In this document: in pieces, positions 1-8,152 of the stretch | How the letters are laid out: every line of letters begins with the position of its first letter | How positions within the stretch are numbered: the stretch's first letter is position 1 | NCBI RefSeq assembly: GCF_029338395.1 | Contig: NZ_CP119809.1 | Location: forward strand, 186,001-250,000 | Origin: Halorussus caseinilyticus | Lineage (GTDB): Archaea; Halobacteriota; Halobacteria; Halobacteriales; Haladaptataceae | Reading direction: 5' to 3' | Length of the DNA stretch: 64,000 bases | The notes under the pieces: generated by a model | What the model saw: only the letters and a program-made list of their open reading frames with translations | The model's database searches: none | Told to the model about the DNA's origin: nothing | Made by a program: the position numbers and the translations under genes

Positions 1-433
1 AAAAGGCGAGTTCGGAGGGGTCTTTCTCGGGCACCCACGGACACATCGGGAACCACGCGTTGTCGGCGAACGCGGCGTACGCCTCGGGAGTCTCGTCGTC
101 CGGGACGCGGGTGACTGCCCCGCGAAGCATGACGCTGGTCCACTCGGGCGGTTGCACGTCGGCGACGAGGAACGTCGCCGTCGCGGTGGCGTCGAGGTAG
201 CGCATCTTCTCCCCGTCGTCGTCGGTGTGGACGTGGAAGTAGACCGTCCCGTCGCCGTCGTACCCGAACGAGATGGGTATCGAGTAGGCCGACCCGCCGT
301 CGGCCAGCGTCAGGCATCCCCACCCTTGCTGTTCGAGGAACGCGGCGACCGCGTCGGGATGCATCCGTAGGTCGGTTGGTTCCTCGACCGATGCGCCTCC
401 GTCCGTCCCATCGCGTTGTACGTGCATCGACAT
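1..433 (-). CDS. Pyridoxamine 5'-phosphate oxidase-like FMN-binding protein (partial)
   Basis: The gene reads leftwards from an ATG at 433 and leaves the window before its stop, so only about 144 N-terminal residues are visible. After a short acidic leader, GWGCLTLADGGSAYSIPISF and a following strand-rich stretch (YFHVHTD, ATFLVAD, WTSVMLRGAVTRV) fit the split beta-barrel of small FMN-binding pyridoxamine-phosphate-oxidase-like proteins, a family common in haloarchaea. Substrate is unknown; most such proteins are flavin reductases or oxidases rather than true PdxH. A second ATG lies two codons downstream (427). A TATA-like CATTAAATG on the minus strand at about 466-474 would give a nearly leaderless transcript, which supports this start. 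Confidence 0.8.
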   Translation of the reverse strand, partial: MSMHVQRDGTDGGASVEEPTDLRMHPDAVAAFLEQQGWGCLTLADGGSAYSIPISFGYDGDGTVYFHVHTDDDGEKMRYLDATATATFLVADVQPPEWTSVMLRGAVTRVPDDETPEAYAAFADNAWFPMCPWVPEKDPSELAF

Positions 434-861
434 CTTCGACAACGAGAACCTACCGACGCCGGACACATTTAATGGGCGTCTGATTCCAGCACACTGAAAA
501 CAGAGCGAAGCCCCGTCCGGAGTTGTCCGATTTGCGGTAATTACGGGATGAGAGAAGAGATTTATGGATAGAGGCCGCCCTATAGTTGAACATCTTCGGA
601 GGTTCGGGAACGTATGTCACAGCTATTCGCCGGGCGACGGCGACGACGCGTCGTCGCCGTCGCCCGTTCCGTCGCTCCGTCGTCACGGCGTCGGACGAAC
701 GGGACAAAATAGATGATGGCTTTAGCCGTGTAAAAATTTCTTTAGCAATGAAAAACAAGTCTAAAGCAAATCTGTAGGATGAGAAAACGTAGATGGATTG
801 GCGACCGGGCCTCTGTGGTCGAACCCCCATAGTTATGGTCGTAGGCTCACAACGTACACAC
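434..861. other. Intergenic region with a 36-bp perfect palindrome
   Basis: No supported gene. The stretch holds the minus-strand promoter of the oxidase-like gene (about 466-474), the palindrome at 631-666, an AT-rich block around 700-775, and a plus-strand TATA-like element at 829-840 ahead of the antitoxin gene. Reading frames here lack haloarchaeal codon bias. Confidence 0.6.
631..666. repeat. 36-bp perfect GC-rich palindrome
   Basis: The left arm cgggcgacggcgacgacg (631-648) is followed without spacer by its exact reverse complement (649-666). It lies in non-coding DNA, about 200 nt from either neighbouring start codon. It is too GC-rich and lacks the T-run expected of an archaeal terminator. 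Confidence 0.85.
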
Positions 862-1164
862 ATGAGTGCCGACAAGAGGCGGGTCCAGTTCCGCGCTCCC
901 TCACGGCTCATCGACCGCACGGACTCGCTCGCGGACGTGTTCGGGTCCGACCGGACCGACGTTCTCATCGACGCCCTTCGCCAGTTCCTCAGAGACGCCG
1001 CTCACGACGACGAAATCAAACAGGAAATCGCGGGCGCGTACTACGACGACGAAATCACGTTCGAGCAGTTGAAACTGCTCGTCGGGAAGGAGGAAGCCGC
1101 CAACTTCCGCGTGCTGAAACGACAGTTGGACGAGGACCTGACCGACGAACTCGCCGAACTATAG
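862..1164 (+). CDS. Antitoxin-like protein paired with a PIN toxin
   Basis: A 100-residue protein starting MSADKRRVQF. Residues 6-45 (RVQFRAPSRLIDRTDSLADV then TDVLIDALRQFL) look like a ribbon-helix-helix DNA-binding unit, and the C-terminal part (ITFEQLKLLVGKEEAANFRV) resembles the UPF0175-type antitoxin tail. The TAG stop is directly followed by the ATG of the PIN-domain gene, a zero-gap arrangement typical of toxin-antitoxin operons. The start at 862 is preferred over an upstream in-frame ATG at 793 because a TATA-like element sits at 829-840. Such proteins normally neutralise the toxin and repress the operon; this is inferred from family and context. Confidence 0.75.
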   Translation: MSADKRRVQFRAPSRLIDRTDSLADVFGSDRTDVLIDALRQFLRDAAHDDEIKQEIAGAYYDDEITFEQLKLLVGKEEAANFRVLKRQLDEDLTDELAEL

Positions 1165-1659
1165 ATGACGGTCGTCGCCGACACGTCGGCGCTGGTGAGT
1201 CTCGGATGTGCGACGGACCCTCCGCTTCTGGACCTCGTTCTCTCGGAGTACCACGTCGCCGTTCCCGAAGTAGTCGTCACCGAACTCCGAGAAGTCGCCG
1301 CCTACGACGACGCCCAAGCGCGAAGTGCGGGACGCCTGTTGGACCGAACCGACGAACTCTCGACTGCAGACGTTTCGCTCGACGCCGACTTCCCCTTGGA
1401 CGACGGGGAGAACGCCGCAGTCGAGTTGGCCAACGACCGAAACGCCGGGATGTTGCTCTGCGACGAGTTCAACCAACTCGGTCTGATTCACGCCTCGCTG
1501 GACGACGTGCAACTCGTCACGACGCCGAAGTTCCTGCTCGTCCTCGACGCGAAGAATCTGGTCTCGGCGTCGGACGTGGAGTCGCTACTGGACGACATCG
1601 GCGCGGTCCGAAGTTGGGACGGAAATAGCTACGTCGGGCGCGTCCGAAACCGGCTCTGA
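1165..1659 (+). CDS. PIN-domain toxin-like ribonuclease (DUF3368-like)
   Basis: A 164-residue protein. It begins MTVVADTSALVSLG, the classic PIN start with the first catalytic Asp (D6). Further acidic residues expected for metal binding are visible at TELREV (about 39-44), DDGENAAVELA (about 76-86) and CDEFNQL (about 97-103). PIN toxins cleave RNA with Mg or Mn; the target is unknown. It forms an operon with the preceding antitoxin (no gap). It converges on the PIN-ATPase gene with only 19 nt between stops. VapC toxins are usually about 130 residues; the extra C-terminal segment fits the DUF3368 group. Confidence 0.8.
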   Translation: MTVVADTSALVSLGCATDPPLLDLVLSEYHVAVPEVVVTELREVAAYDDAQARSAGRLLDRTDELSTADVSLDADFPLDDGENAAVELANDRNAGMLLCDEFNQLGLIHASLDDVQLVTTPKFLLVLDAKNLVSASDVESLLDDIGAVRSWDGNSYVGRVRNRL

Positions 1660-1678
1660 GTCCGGACTGCGCGCCCCT

Positions 1679-3544
1679 CTACGCTCCGACGACCGTAATC
1701 GCCTGCTCGCGGTCTATCGCTCGCTCCAACTCCTCGGCGATGGCGCTCCCGCGCGAGACCTGAATGTCGCCGCCGCGACCCACCGTCGCGGTGAAGAGGT
1801 ACTCGCCGTCGGCCTGCACTTCGACCGTCTCGCCCGCGTGCCCGTCGGTCGGGAGGACGATGTGCCGGGAGGTGATGTCCGGCGTCACCGTCTCGCCGCG
1901 CGTGGCCGCGCCTGCGCCGCCCGCGCTCCCGCCACCGGACGCGCCCGAGACCGACTGTGGTTTCTCGCTGTGGGTCCGCACGTCGATGTCGATGCCCAAG
2001 CGATTCTCGATGTCCTCGATTCGGCCGCCGCCCTTCCCGATGACGTAGGAGATGTCGTCGTCGGTGACGTACACCGTCGCGCGGTTCTGGCCCTGCACTT
2101 CCACGTCCACCGCGCCGCGGGCGACCGACTGAATCTCGCGCTCTATCTCCTGTTTCGCCAACTTCGAGACGCCGCTCTCCTCGCGTTCGCCCTCGTTCAG
2201 GGGAACGGTGACGACCTGCCGGTTGAAGGTGTAAATCTCGTACTCGGGGCGACCCGTCTCGAAGTCCTGAATCATGATGACCGGGCGCGCGAGGTCCTCC
2301 TCCATCAGGCCCTCGGGCACCTTGACCTGCGTGGACACGTCGTAGACCTTCGCTACCTTCCCGGCCTCGATGTAGACTACGGTGTCCACGATTTGGGGAA
2401 TCATGCCGAGTTCGACCCGGCCGACGAGTCGCTGGAGGGCGTCGATGGCGCGGGTCGCGTGGACGACGCCAATCATGCCGACGCCCGCGAGTCGCATGTC
2501 GGCGAACACCTCGAAGTCGTCGGTCTTGCGCACCTCGTCGTAGATGGTGTAGTCGGGCCGGACCATCAACAGCGAGTCGGCGGTCTTCTCCATCTCGCCG
2601 CCCAACTCGGTGTACTGGGTGATTTCCGGGCCGACCTGTAGGTCGCGGGGCTTCTCCATCGTCTTGACCGCGAAGTCGTTGTGCGCGAGGAACTCGCCGA
2701 CCGCTTGGGCGAAGGTGGACTTCCCGGCACCGGGCGACCCGGCGATGAGGACGCCGCGCTGACGTTCGAGCAGGCGGTCTTTGAGTTCGTCGGCGTACTC
2801 GTAGTCCTCCATGTCGGTCTTGACGATGGGCCGGACCGCGGTAATCTCCCACCCGTCGGCGAACGGCGGTTCCGCGATGGCGATGCGGTAGTCGCGGAAC
2901 TGGACGATGGTCATGCCGGGTTCGTCCAACTCGATGAACCCCTCGTTGCTCTCTTTCGCGCCGTCGATAATCTCGCTGGCTATCTCGCGGACCTCCTCCT
3001 CGTCGGTCGGGTCCTCGCCGATGGTCTGGTAGTGCATATCGCCCACGTCGCCGCGCTTTGCCATCGGTTCGACTCCGGCCTTGAGGTGGACGCTCATCGT
3101 CTGGTCGTCGAAGTAGTCCTCGATGGAGAGGCGACCGACTTCGGTCTCCTCGACCCGCGGCGAGACGTACTCGACTTCGACGCCCTTCGCCTGTGCGACT
3201 TCGCTCTGCACCACGTCGCTGGTGACGAACACCGCGTCGTGTTCGGCCGCGAGGTCCCGGATGAGGGCGTCGATTTCGCCCTCGCTCGCCAGTCCTTTCT
3301 CGGTAGCGTCGGGTCGTTCGCCGACGTACTCCAGTTCGATGGACCCCTCGTCCGCGAGGTCGGCGAGTCGCTGAAGTTCCGACAGGCCGTCCCACCCGCT
3401 CTCGGCACCGCTGTTGGCCTGCGCTTCGAGTTCGGCCACCACCGCCTCGGGCACCAGTACTGTCGCGCCCTCGAAGTCGCCGTCTTCGACGCGCTCGGAG
3501 ACCCGGCCGTCGATGACGACGCTCGTGTCCGGTAGAACGTTCAT
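1679..3544 (-). CDS. PIN domain-ATPase-KH domain protein (PilT-like, COG1855)
   Basis: A 621-residue cytoplasmic protein with three parts. An N-terminal PIN domain starts MNVLPDTSVVIDGRV, with acidic residues continuing to about 130. A secretion-ATPase-like P-loop domain has the Walker A motif GSPGAGKST at 269-277. A C-terminal KH RNA-binding domain carries GKGG at 503-506, followed by a glycine-rich linker and a small beta-rich tail. This layout matches the archaeal COG1855 family, thought to act on RNA with ATPase help; no substrate is established. The start at 3544 is chosen over an upstream ATG at 3613 because the PIN domain begins there. Confidence 0.9.
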   Translation of the reverse strand: MNVLPDTSVVIDGRVSERVEDGDFEGATVLVPEAVVAELEAQANSGAESGWDGLSELQRLADLADEGSIELEYVGERPDATEKGLASEGEIDALIRDLAAEHDAVFVTSDVVQSEVAQAKGVEVEYVSPRVEETEVGRLSIEDYFDDQTMSVHLKAGVEPMAKRGDVGDMHYQTIGEDPTDEEEVREIASEIIDGAKESNEGFIELDEPGMTIVQFRDYRIAIAEPPFADGWEITAVRPIVKTDMEDYEYADELKDRLLERQRGVLIAGSPGAGKSTFAQAVGEFLAHNDFAVKTMEKPRDLQVGPEITQYTELGGEMEKTADSLLMVRPDYTIYDEVRKTDDFEVFADMRLAGVGMIGVVHATRAIDALQRLVGRVELGMIPQIVDTVVYIEAGKVAKVYDVSTQVKVPEGLMEEDLARPVIMIQDFETGRPEYEIYTFNRQVVTVPLNEGEREESGVSKLAKQEIEREIQSVARGAVDVEVQGQNRATVYVTDDDISYVIGKGGGRIEDIENRLGIDIDVRTHSEKPQSVSGASGGGSAGGAGAATRGETVTPDITSRHIVLPTDGHAGETVEVQADGEYLFTATVGRGGDIQVSRGSAIAEELERAIDREQAITVVGA

Positions 3545-3637
3545 GGGTGTCCGTTCGGACGGAGCGCCCATAAGGGTGTCTTTGACGCCTCCCGCGACGG
3601 CGAAAAGGTTCAATCGCGTGGACGCCTTGCCTCGGGT

Positions 3638-4225
3638 ATGGACGCGGCCGGGTCGCCGACCGGCGACGACGCCCCCCGACTCAGTTGGGTGTTCGTCGGT
3701 CTCCTCGCGGCGTCGATAGCCGAGAACCTCGTCAGCGGCGACCTAATCTGGACGGTCTTTCTCGCGGCGGCGCTGGTGGTTCTCGTTCTCCCTGCGGTCG
3801 CGGCCCGCGATTCGGCGGCGATGCTCCCGCCCGAGGTGACGGCGCTGGCGGTCCTCCCGGCGGTGACGCGGGCGCTCGGACCGGCGTGGGCCACCGAGTA
3901 CGCGACGTACCTCTCGGTGGCCGCCCTCGCTCTCGCGGTGGTGGCCGAACTTTCGCTGTTCACCAGCGTCGAGATGGCTCCGTGGCTAGCCAACGCGATG
4001 GTCGTGTTGACAACGATGGCCGCTATCGGCGTCTGGGCCGTTCTCCAGTTCTACTCCGACGCGTTCCTCGGCACCCACCTCGTCGGGTCGGCCGACGACG
4101 TGAACGTGGCGTTCGTCAGGGCTACCGTCGCGGGTCTCGCGGCCGCGGTCGTCTTCGAGCGCTACTTCGCGGACCACGCGGACGCCGAGAGCGCGTCCGA
4201 CCTTCCGGAAGGTGAGACCGGATGA
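3638..4225 (+). CDS. Multi-pass membrane protein of unknown function
   Basis: A 195-residue hydrophobic protein with about six predicted membrane segments (for example VFVGLLAASIAENLV, FLAAALVVLVLPAVA, LSVAALALAVVAELSLF and VAGLAAAVVFERYF). The C-terminal tail is hydrophilic and acidic. Its last four bases overlap the start of the next gene (ATGA), so the two are translationally coupled and probably act together in the membrane. It diverges from the PIN-ATPase gene. I do not recognise a named family. Confidence 0.8.
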   Translation: MDAAGSPTGDDAPRLSWVFVGLLAASIAENLVSGDLIWTVFLAAALVVLVLPAVAARDSAAMLPPEVTALAVLPAVTRALGPAWATEYATYLSVAALALAVVAELSLFTSVEMAPWLANAMVVLTTMAAIGVWAVLQFYSDAFLGTHLVGSADDVNVAFVRATVAGLAAAVVFERYFADHADAESASDLPEGETG

Positions 4226-4839
4226 CGGACCCGCTACGCGACAGTCACGAGAGGTGGCTGGTTCGGGCGCTACAGGTCGGACTGGCCGTCGTCGCTGGCT
4301 ACGGACTCTACCGGGGCGAGACTGCCGTCTTCGTCAACGGACTCGTCTCGCTCGGGGTCACGTTCGTCCCGGCGTTGGTCCGGCGTGACCTCGGCATCTC
4401 GATGGACACGAGTTACGTGCTGGTGATTTCGGTCGCCGTGTTCGTCCACGCCGTGGGGTTGCTGGGACCCTACCGGACGCTCCCGTGGTACGACTCGGTG
4501 GCCCACGCGCTCTCGGCGACCGTCGTCGCGGGCGCTGGCTACGTGACGGTCAAAGCTGTCGAACGGAACTCCGAGCGGACGACTCTGCCTCCGGAAGCCG
4601 AGTTCGTCTTCATTCTCGTCTTCGTGATGGCGTTCGGGGTCCTCTGGGAGATTGTCGAGTTCGGCGCGGAACTGGCGTCTGCCGCGGTGGGCGGAACGGC
4701 GGTGTTGGTCCAGTACGGACTCGACGACATCATCAACGACCTGCTGTTCAATCAGGTGGGCGCGCTCGTCGTCGCCGGGTGGGACGCCGCTCGGCCAGAG
4801 AAAGCCGCGGACGAGGCGGCCGAGGCGATGGACGACTAG
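4222..4839 (+). CDS. Membrane protein, DUF2238/YjdF-like
   Basis: A 205-residue protein with five or six membrane helices. Polar residues inside helices are conserved-looking: WYDSVAHALSATVVAG near 89-104, LWEIVEFGAEL near 139-149 and DDIINDLLFNQVGALV near 167-182. This H-x-x-S / W-E-x-x-E-F / D-x-x-x-D pattern is that of the DUF2238 (YjdF) family, whose biochemical role is unknown. It overlaps the preceding membrane-protein gene by 4 nt. A 30-nt gap separates it from the next small gene. Confidence 0.75.
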   Translation: MTDPLRDSHERWLVRALQVGLAVVAGYGLYRGETAVFVNGLVSLGVTFVPALVRRDLGISMDTSYVLVISVAVFVHAVGLLGPYRTLPWYDSVAHALSATVVAGAGYVTVKAVERNSERTTLPPEAEFVFILVFVMAFGVLWEIVEFGAELASAAVGGTAVLVQYGLDDIINDLLFNQVGALVVAGWDAARPEKAADEAAEAMDD

Positions 4840-4869
4840 CTTTTCCCTGCCCGTCCCGTACCGCGGTCC

Positions 4870-5118
4870 ATGCGTCACGAACACCTCGTCGTCACCATCG
4901 AGGCCGGGACCAAGGAGCGAATCGACGCCGACTTGGACGCGGGCGAGTCGCTCGAAGCGTGGGTCGCCGACGCGGTGGAACGGAAGTTGGACGGCGGAGA
5001 AACCGACGCCTCCGACGTGACCGACGAAGCGTCCGACGCCTCCGACGTGACCGACGAAGCGTCCGACGCGGACGACTACGAGGAAGGATTCGAGTACGTG
5101 GACGACTGCGCTATCTGA
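4870..5118 (+). CDS. Small acidic protein with an internal tandem duplication
   Basis: An 82-residue protein. Residues 1-40 (EHLVVTIEAGTKERIDADL, then SLEAWVADAVERKL) look like a ribbon-helix-helix or antitoxin-like fold. The C-terminal half is a low-complexity acidic tail containing two exact copies of a 10-residue unit (DASDVTDEAS), encoded by an exact 30-bp tandem duplication. The unit repeat number could vary between strains. Its stop is immediately followed by the stop of the convergent channel gene. Function is unknown. Confidence 0.7.
   Translation: MRHEHLVVTIEAGTKERIDADLDAGESLEAWVADAVERKLDGGETDASDVTDEASDASDVTDEASDADDYEEGFEYVDDCAI
5005..5064 (+). repeat. Exact 30-bp tandem duplication inside a coding sequence
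   Basis: Two identical 30-bp units (5005-5034 and 5035-5064) beginning gacgcctccgacgtgaccga, plus five further matching bases. The length is a multiple of three, so the reading frame is kept and an acidic 10-residue unit is doubled. This looks like a recent replication-slippage duplication. Confidence 0.95.
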
Positions 5119-6273
5119 TTACTCCGACCACGTTACGTTCCGGGTGAGGACGAACACGAGCAGTGCCATCAGGAGTTGCCCGAGCAGGGCTTCGAGGGCC
5201 GCGAGCGCCCGCGCCCACCCGTGGAGCGGTTGCATGTCGCCGTAGCCGAGCGTGGCGAACGTCACCGTGCTGAAATAAACTGTCTTCAGTATGTAGACGA
5301 AGTTGAGGTAGATACCCTGCGACGGCTTGATTTGGTACGTCACGGTGGTCTCGGCGGTGGGTTCGATGACGCCGCTGGTCAATGGGTAGATTACCCCGCA
5401 GAGCAGGATGACCACGATGGACGTTGCGATTACTCGCCACGGGTTCGAACCGTACCCGGTCGTCCACCGCCACGCTTCTTTTGCGAGCGCCTGCGGGTAC
5501 GACCGGAACTCCCACGCCTCCCGTCGCCGGATGTTCTTCCGCTTGCGGTAGTACTCCCGCGACGCCGCGGTCAGGCCGTTGTCCTCTGCGAGTCGCTGGA
5601 GTTCGCTGTACGTCCAGTGGGCCGCTTCGTACCTGTCGAGTCGGTTGTCGTCGGGGTGTTTCGGCCCGACCACGTCGAGCGCCGAGATTCGCCGGTCGTC
5701 GTCGGTGTCGAGCAGTTCCTCCTCGTAGACGACGTTCTTCCCGAACGTCGTCTCCTCGGCGATGCGGGCGTTGTCGAAGACGGCGTAGTGCAGGCGCGCG
5801 CCGCAGAGGTCGGCCCCGCGGAGGTCGGTGCGGTCGAACTCGGCGTGTTCGAGGTTCGCGCCCCGGAGGTTGACGCCCTGCGCGTCCACGCCCTCGAATT
5901 GGGAGTATCGGAGGTCGGTACCGCTCAGGTCGGTCCCTTCGAGGTTGCAGTTGACGAATCGCGCGTCGGTGATGGTCAGTCCCGAGGGCCAGTCGGCGTC
6001 GGACAGTTCCACGTCCCGGAAGATGGCCCCGTCGAGACGCTCGCCGACGGTCGGCGCGGTTTCCTCCAGTTGGCGCGAGGGCTTCTGGGCTACGTCGGCG
6101 TGCCAGATGCATCGGTCCGTGTCGCCCCAGACGGGCCGCCAGCAACAGACGCCGCCGAGTCCCGTGACGGCGCTGGCCTCGTGAGTGTGGCCGCACCGCT
6201 CGTCCGCAACCGAACGCCGGTTCCCGGTCGCACCCACCATTTCCCCCGGTGTAGACTGCAGCTCTTCAGACAT
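5119..6273 (-). CDS. Pentapeptide-repeat ion channel (K+ channel-type pore)
   Basis: A 384-residue protein. The N-terminal region (about 25-75) is rich in Cys and His (ERCGHTHEA, GGVCCWRPVWGDTDRCIWH) and may bind metal. Pentapeptide repeats follow at about 90-190 (GTDLSGTDLR, GVNLRGANLEHAEF, RTDLRGADLCGARL). Then comes a two-helix pore module: a helix near 275-300, a re-entrant loop with the selectivity filter TLGYGD at 341-346, and a final helix. TxGYGD is the signature of potassium-selective pores. The pentapeptide part probably scaffolds or gates. The start at 6273 is preferred over 6318. It diverges from the frameshifted gene at 6403. Confidence 0.85.
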   Translation of the reverse strand: MSEELQSTPGEMVGATGNRRSVADERCGHTHEASAVTGLGGVCCWRPVWGDTDRCIWHADVAQKPSRQLEETAPTVGERLDGAIFRDVELSDADWPSGLTITDARFVNCNLEGTDLSGTDLRYSQFEGVDAQGVNLRGANLEHAEFDRTDLRGADLCGARLHYAVFDNARIAEETTFGKNVVYEEELLDTDDDRRISALDVVGPKHPDDNRLDRYEAAHWTYSELQRLAEDNGLTAASREYYRKRKNIRRREAWEFRSYPQALAKEAWRWTTGYGSNPWRVIATSIVVILLCGVIYPLTSGVIEPTAETTVTYQIKPSQGIYLNFVYILKTVYFSTVTFATLGYGDMQPLHGWARALAALEALLGQLLMALLVFVLTRNVTWSE

Positions 6274-6402
6274 AGACGCTGTAGTAGGCCGACGCTCTTT
6301 CCGTTTGTGCCCGACCACTCATGCGGTCGCCGCCCCGCACGTAGTTCTACCGGCGCTCGCGCGAAGGCCACTACGCCTTTTCTCGCGTCCCGTGGGTCCG
6401 GT

Positions 6403-6665
6403 ATGGCCGACCTCCGAGCGATTCACGAGGAAGTCCGCCGCGTCCGAGAGGACACCGACGCCGACCGCGAGGTTCGCCTGACGCCCCAGTCCATCGAGGA
6501 GTCGCTGTCGGGGATGCAGTCGGACGCGAACGACCCGCGCCCGACCGACTCAAGGAGGTCCGGGCGGAAATCGACCGCCTCGCGGACGACGCCGCGCCCG
6601 AAGTCGCGGACGAACTCGACCGACTGCGCCGACAGGTCCGGGAGTACGAACGAGAGAACCTGTAG
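6403..6665 (+). pseudogene. Small haloarchaeal protein gene with a frameshift
   Basis: The frame opening at ATG 6403 encodes MADLRAIHEEVRRVREDTD and continues in typical acidic style to about 6545 (DANDPRP). Haloarchaeal-like coding then continues in another frame (LKEVRAEIDRLADDAAPEVA, then DELDRLRRQVREYERENL) to a TAG at 6663-6665. From ATG to TAG the span is 263 nt, one base short of a multiple of three, so one base appears missing near 6540-6553. The restored product would be about 87 residues, helical and probably coiled-coil. Either the gene is broken or there is a single-base sequencing error. Confidence 0.7.
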
Positions 6666-6953
6666 CGGGGTGCGCGCCGGTCGTGGAATTCCTTCCCGTT
6701 CTTTGAAGCGCAATTTTATTGCCTTTAGACAGGATATTATTTGTCTACTATCGCTCTACATCCGTCTATCGCGGCTCACCGCGGGTGTCCGTGACTGCGA
6801 CCGCACGGACGATAACGGCGACGAAGGGACTAGCTACTGCTTGAGCCAATCAGACCGCGACCGCCCAGCACGGCACCGCGACGGCGGACCTCGCCCGGTA
6901 TCGAATCCTCGAAACCCACCGATTTCAAGCCGCTCGCGCCCCACGTCCAACCC
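6666..6953. other. Intergenic region, no gene seen
   Basis: About 290 nt with an AT-richer block at 6710-6760 (including caattttattgcc) that may terminate the upstream gene. A short inverted repeat gtccgtg/cacggac lies at about 6787-6810. No frame has plausible codon use. Confidence 0.5.
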
Positions 6954-8090
6954 ATGACCGAAGTCGCCGAGTTGACCCGCGAACTCGTCTCGATTCCGAG
7001 TCACGACGACGAGACCGAGGCGGGCGACTACGTGGAAAACTGGCTCCGCGAGGAGACCGACGCCGACGTGACCCGCGACGGGGCGGGCAACGTCGTCGCC
7101 AGACGCGACCCGGAGGGGGACGCCGCCGCCTCCGTCGCCGACGACACCTCCGAATCCGCCGAGTCGCTCGCGCTCGTCGGCCACCACGACGTGGTGCCGC
7201 CGGACGACTCCCAGACGACCGACGACGGAAGCTACGTCGTCTCAGAGCGCGACGGCCGCCTCTACGGTCGGGGCACCGCCGACATGAAGGGCGCAGTCGC
7301 CGCCGCGATGCTGGCGTTCCGCGATGCCGACCTCGGGGACACCGCCGCAGACTCGCCCCGCGAACTCGTCTTCGCCAGTTTCGTCGGCGAGGAGCAGGGC
7401 GGTATCGGAGCGCGCGCGGCCATCGAAGACGGGTTCGCGCCGGACTACGCCGTCGTCGGCGAGGGTTCGACGGGCTACTCCGCCGAGGGCGTGACCGACG
7501 TGGCAGTCGCGCACAAGGGTCGGCGCGGAAGCACCGTCGTCGCCCGCGGCACGTCCGCCCACGCCAGCGAACCCGAGGCGGGCGAGAACGCGGTCTACCG
7601 GGCCTGTGACGCCGTGGACGTGGTTCGTGACCTCGACTTCCCCGCGACCGAAGTTCTCGGCGAGGAAGTCCGGGGGAGCGTGGCCGTCACCGAAATCGAC
7701 GGCGGGAGCGCGTGGAACGTGATTCCCGAGGAGTGTACGGTGACGATAGACGAGCGGACCGTCCCCGGCGAGCGCGCCGACCTCGAACGCGTCGAGACCG
7801 TCGAGGGCGTCGAGTGGCGCGTGGACCAAGACCTGCCGCCGATGCGGTGCGACGACGAGGACTTCGCCGAGACGGTGCTGACCGCCGCGAGCGAGACCCA
7901 AGACTCCGACCCGCGACTCGTCTCGAAACCCCACGCCACCGACGCCGGGTGGTTGGCCGAGGCGGGAACGACCTGCGTGGTCTGCGGTCCGGCCGAACCC
8001 GGCGAGGCCCACACCGACGACGAGAGCGCGAGTCTCGCGGTGCTGGAGCGATGCTACGAGATTTACCGCGGCGCGGCCGAGCGGTTCTGA
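6954..8090 (+). CDS. M20-family metallopeptidase / deacylase (ArgE/DapE-like)
   Basis: A 378-residue cytoplasmic hydrolase of the M20/ArgE/DapE/ACY1 group, which cleaves amide bonds with a two-zinc centre. Visible motifs: GHHDVVPP at 76-83 (first metal His and catalytic Asp), GRGTADMKG at 105-113 (bridging Asp110), GEEQGG at 145-150 (catalytic Glu and metal Glu) and AHTDDE near 352-357 (last metal His). The central part (SAWNVIPEECTVTIDERTVP) is the dimerisation/lid domain. Candidates for substrate are N-acyl amino acids, succinyl-diaminopimelate or dipeptides; sequence does not decide. Confidence 0.85.
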   Translation: MTEVAELTRELVSIPSHDDETEAGDYVENWLREETDADVTRDGAGNVVARRDPEGDAAASVADDTSESAESLALVGHHDVVPPDDSQTTDDGSYVVSERDGRLYGRGTADMKGAVAAAMLAFRDADLGDTAADSPRELVFASFVGEEQGGIGARAAIEDGFAPDYAVVGEGSTGYSAEGVTDVAVAHKGRRGSTVVARGTSAHASEPEAGENAVYRACDAVDVVRDLDFPATEVLGEEVRGSVAVTEIDGGSAWNVIPEECTVTIDERTVPGERADLERVETVEGVEWRVDQDLPPMRCDDEDFAETVLTAASETQDSDPRLVSKPHATDAGWLAEAGTTCVVCGPAEPGEAHTDDESASLAVLERCYEIYRGAAERF

Positions 8091-8152
8091 GTACCCTCCG
8101 TTTCGTTCCGAAACCCTCCTTTTGATATTGTGTCACACCTAACGCACTCCCG

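Noticed and set aside
1629-3395. A 588-codon minus-strand frame overlapping the PIN-ATPase
   Set aside because: Arg-rich shadow of the real gene in another frame, with no domain.
5005-5064. Tandem repeat considered as a CRISPR-like array
   Set aside because: Only two units with no spacers, inside a coding sequence and in frame.
5176-6957. A 593-codon plus-strand open frame antisense to the pentapeptide channel
   Set aside because: It mirrors the channel gene in GC-rich DNA and has Arg/Val-rich composition without motifs. Only its end overlaps the real frameshifted gene.
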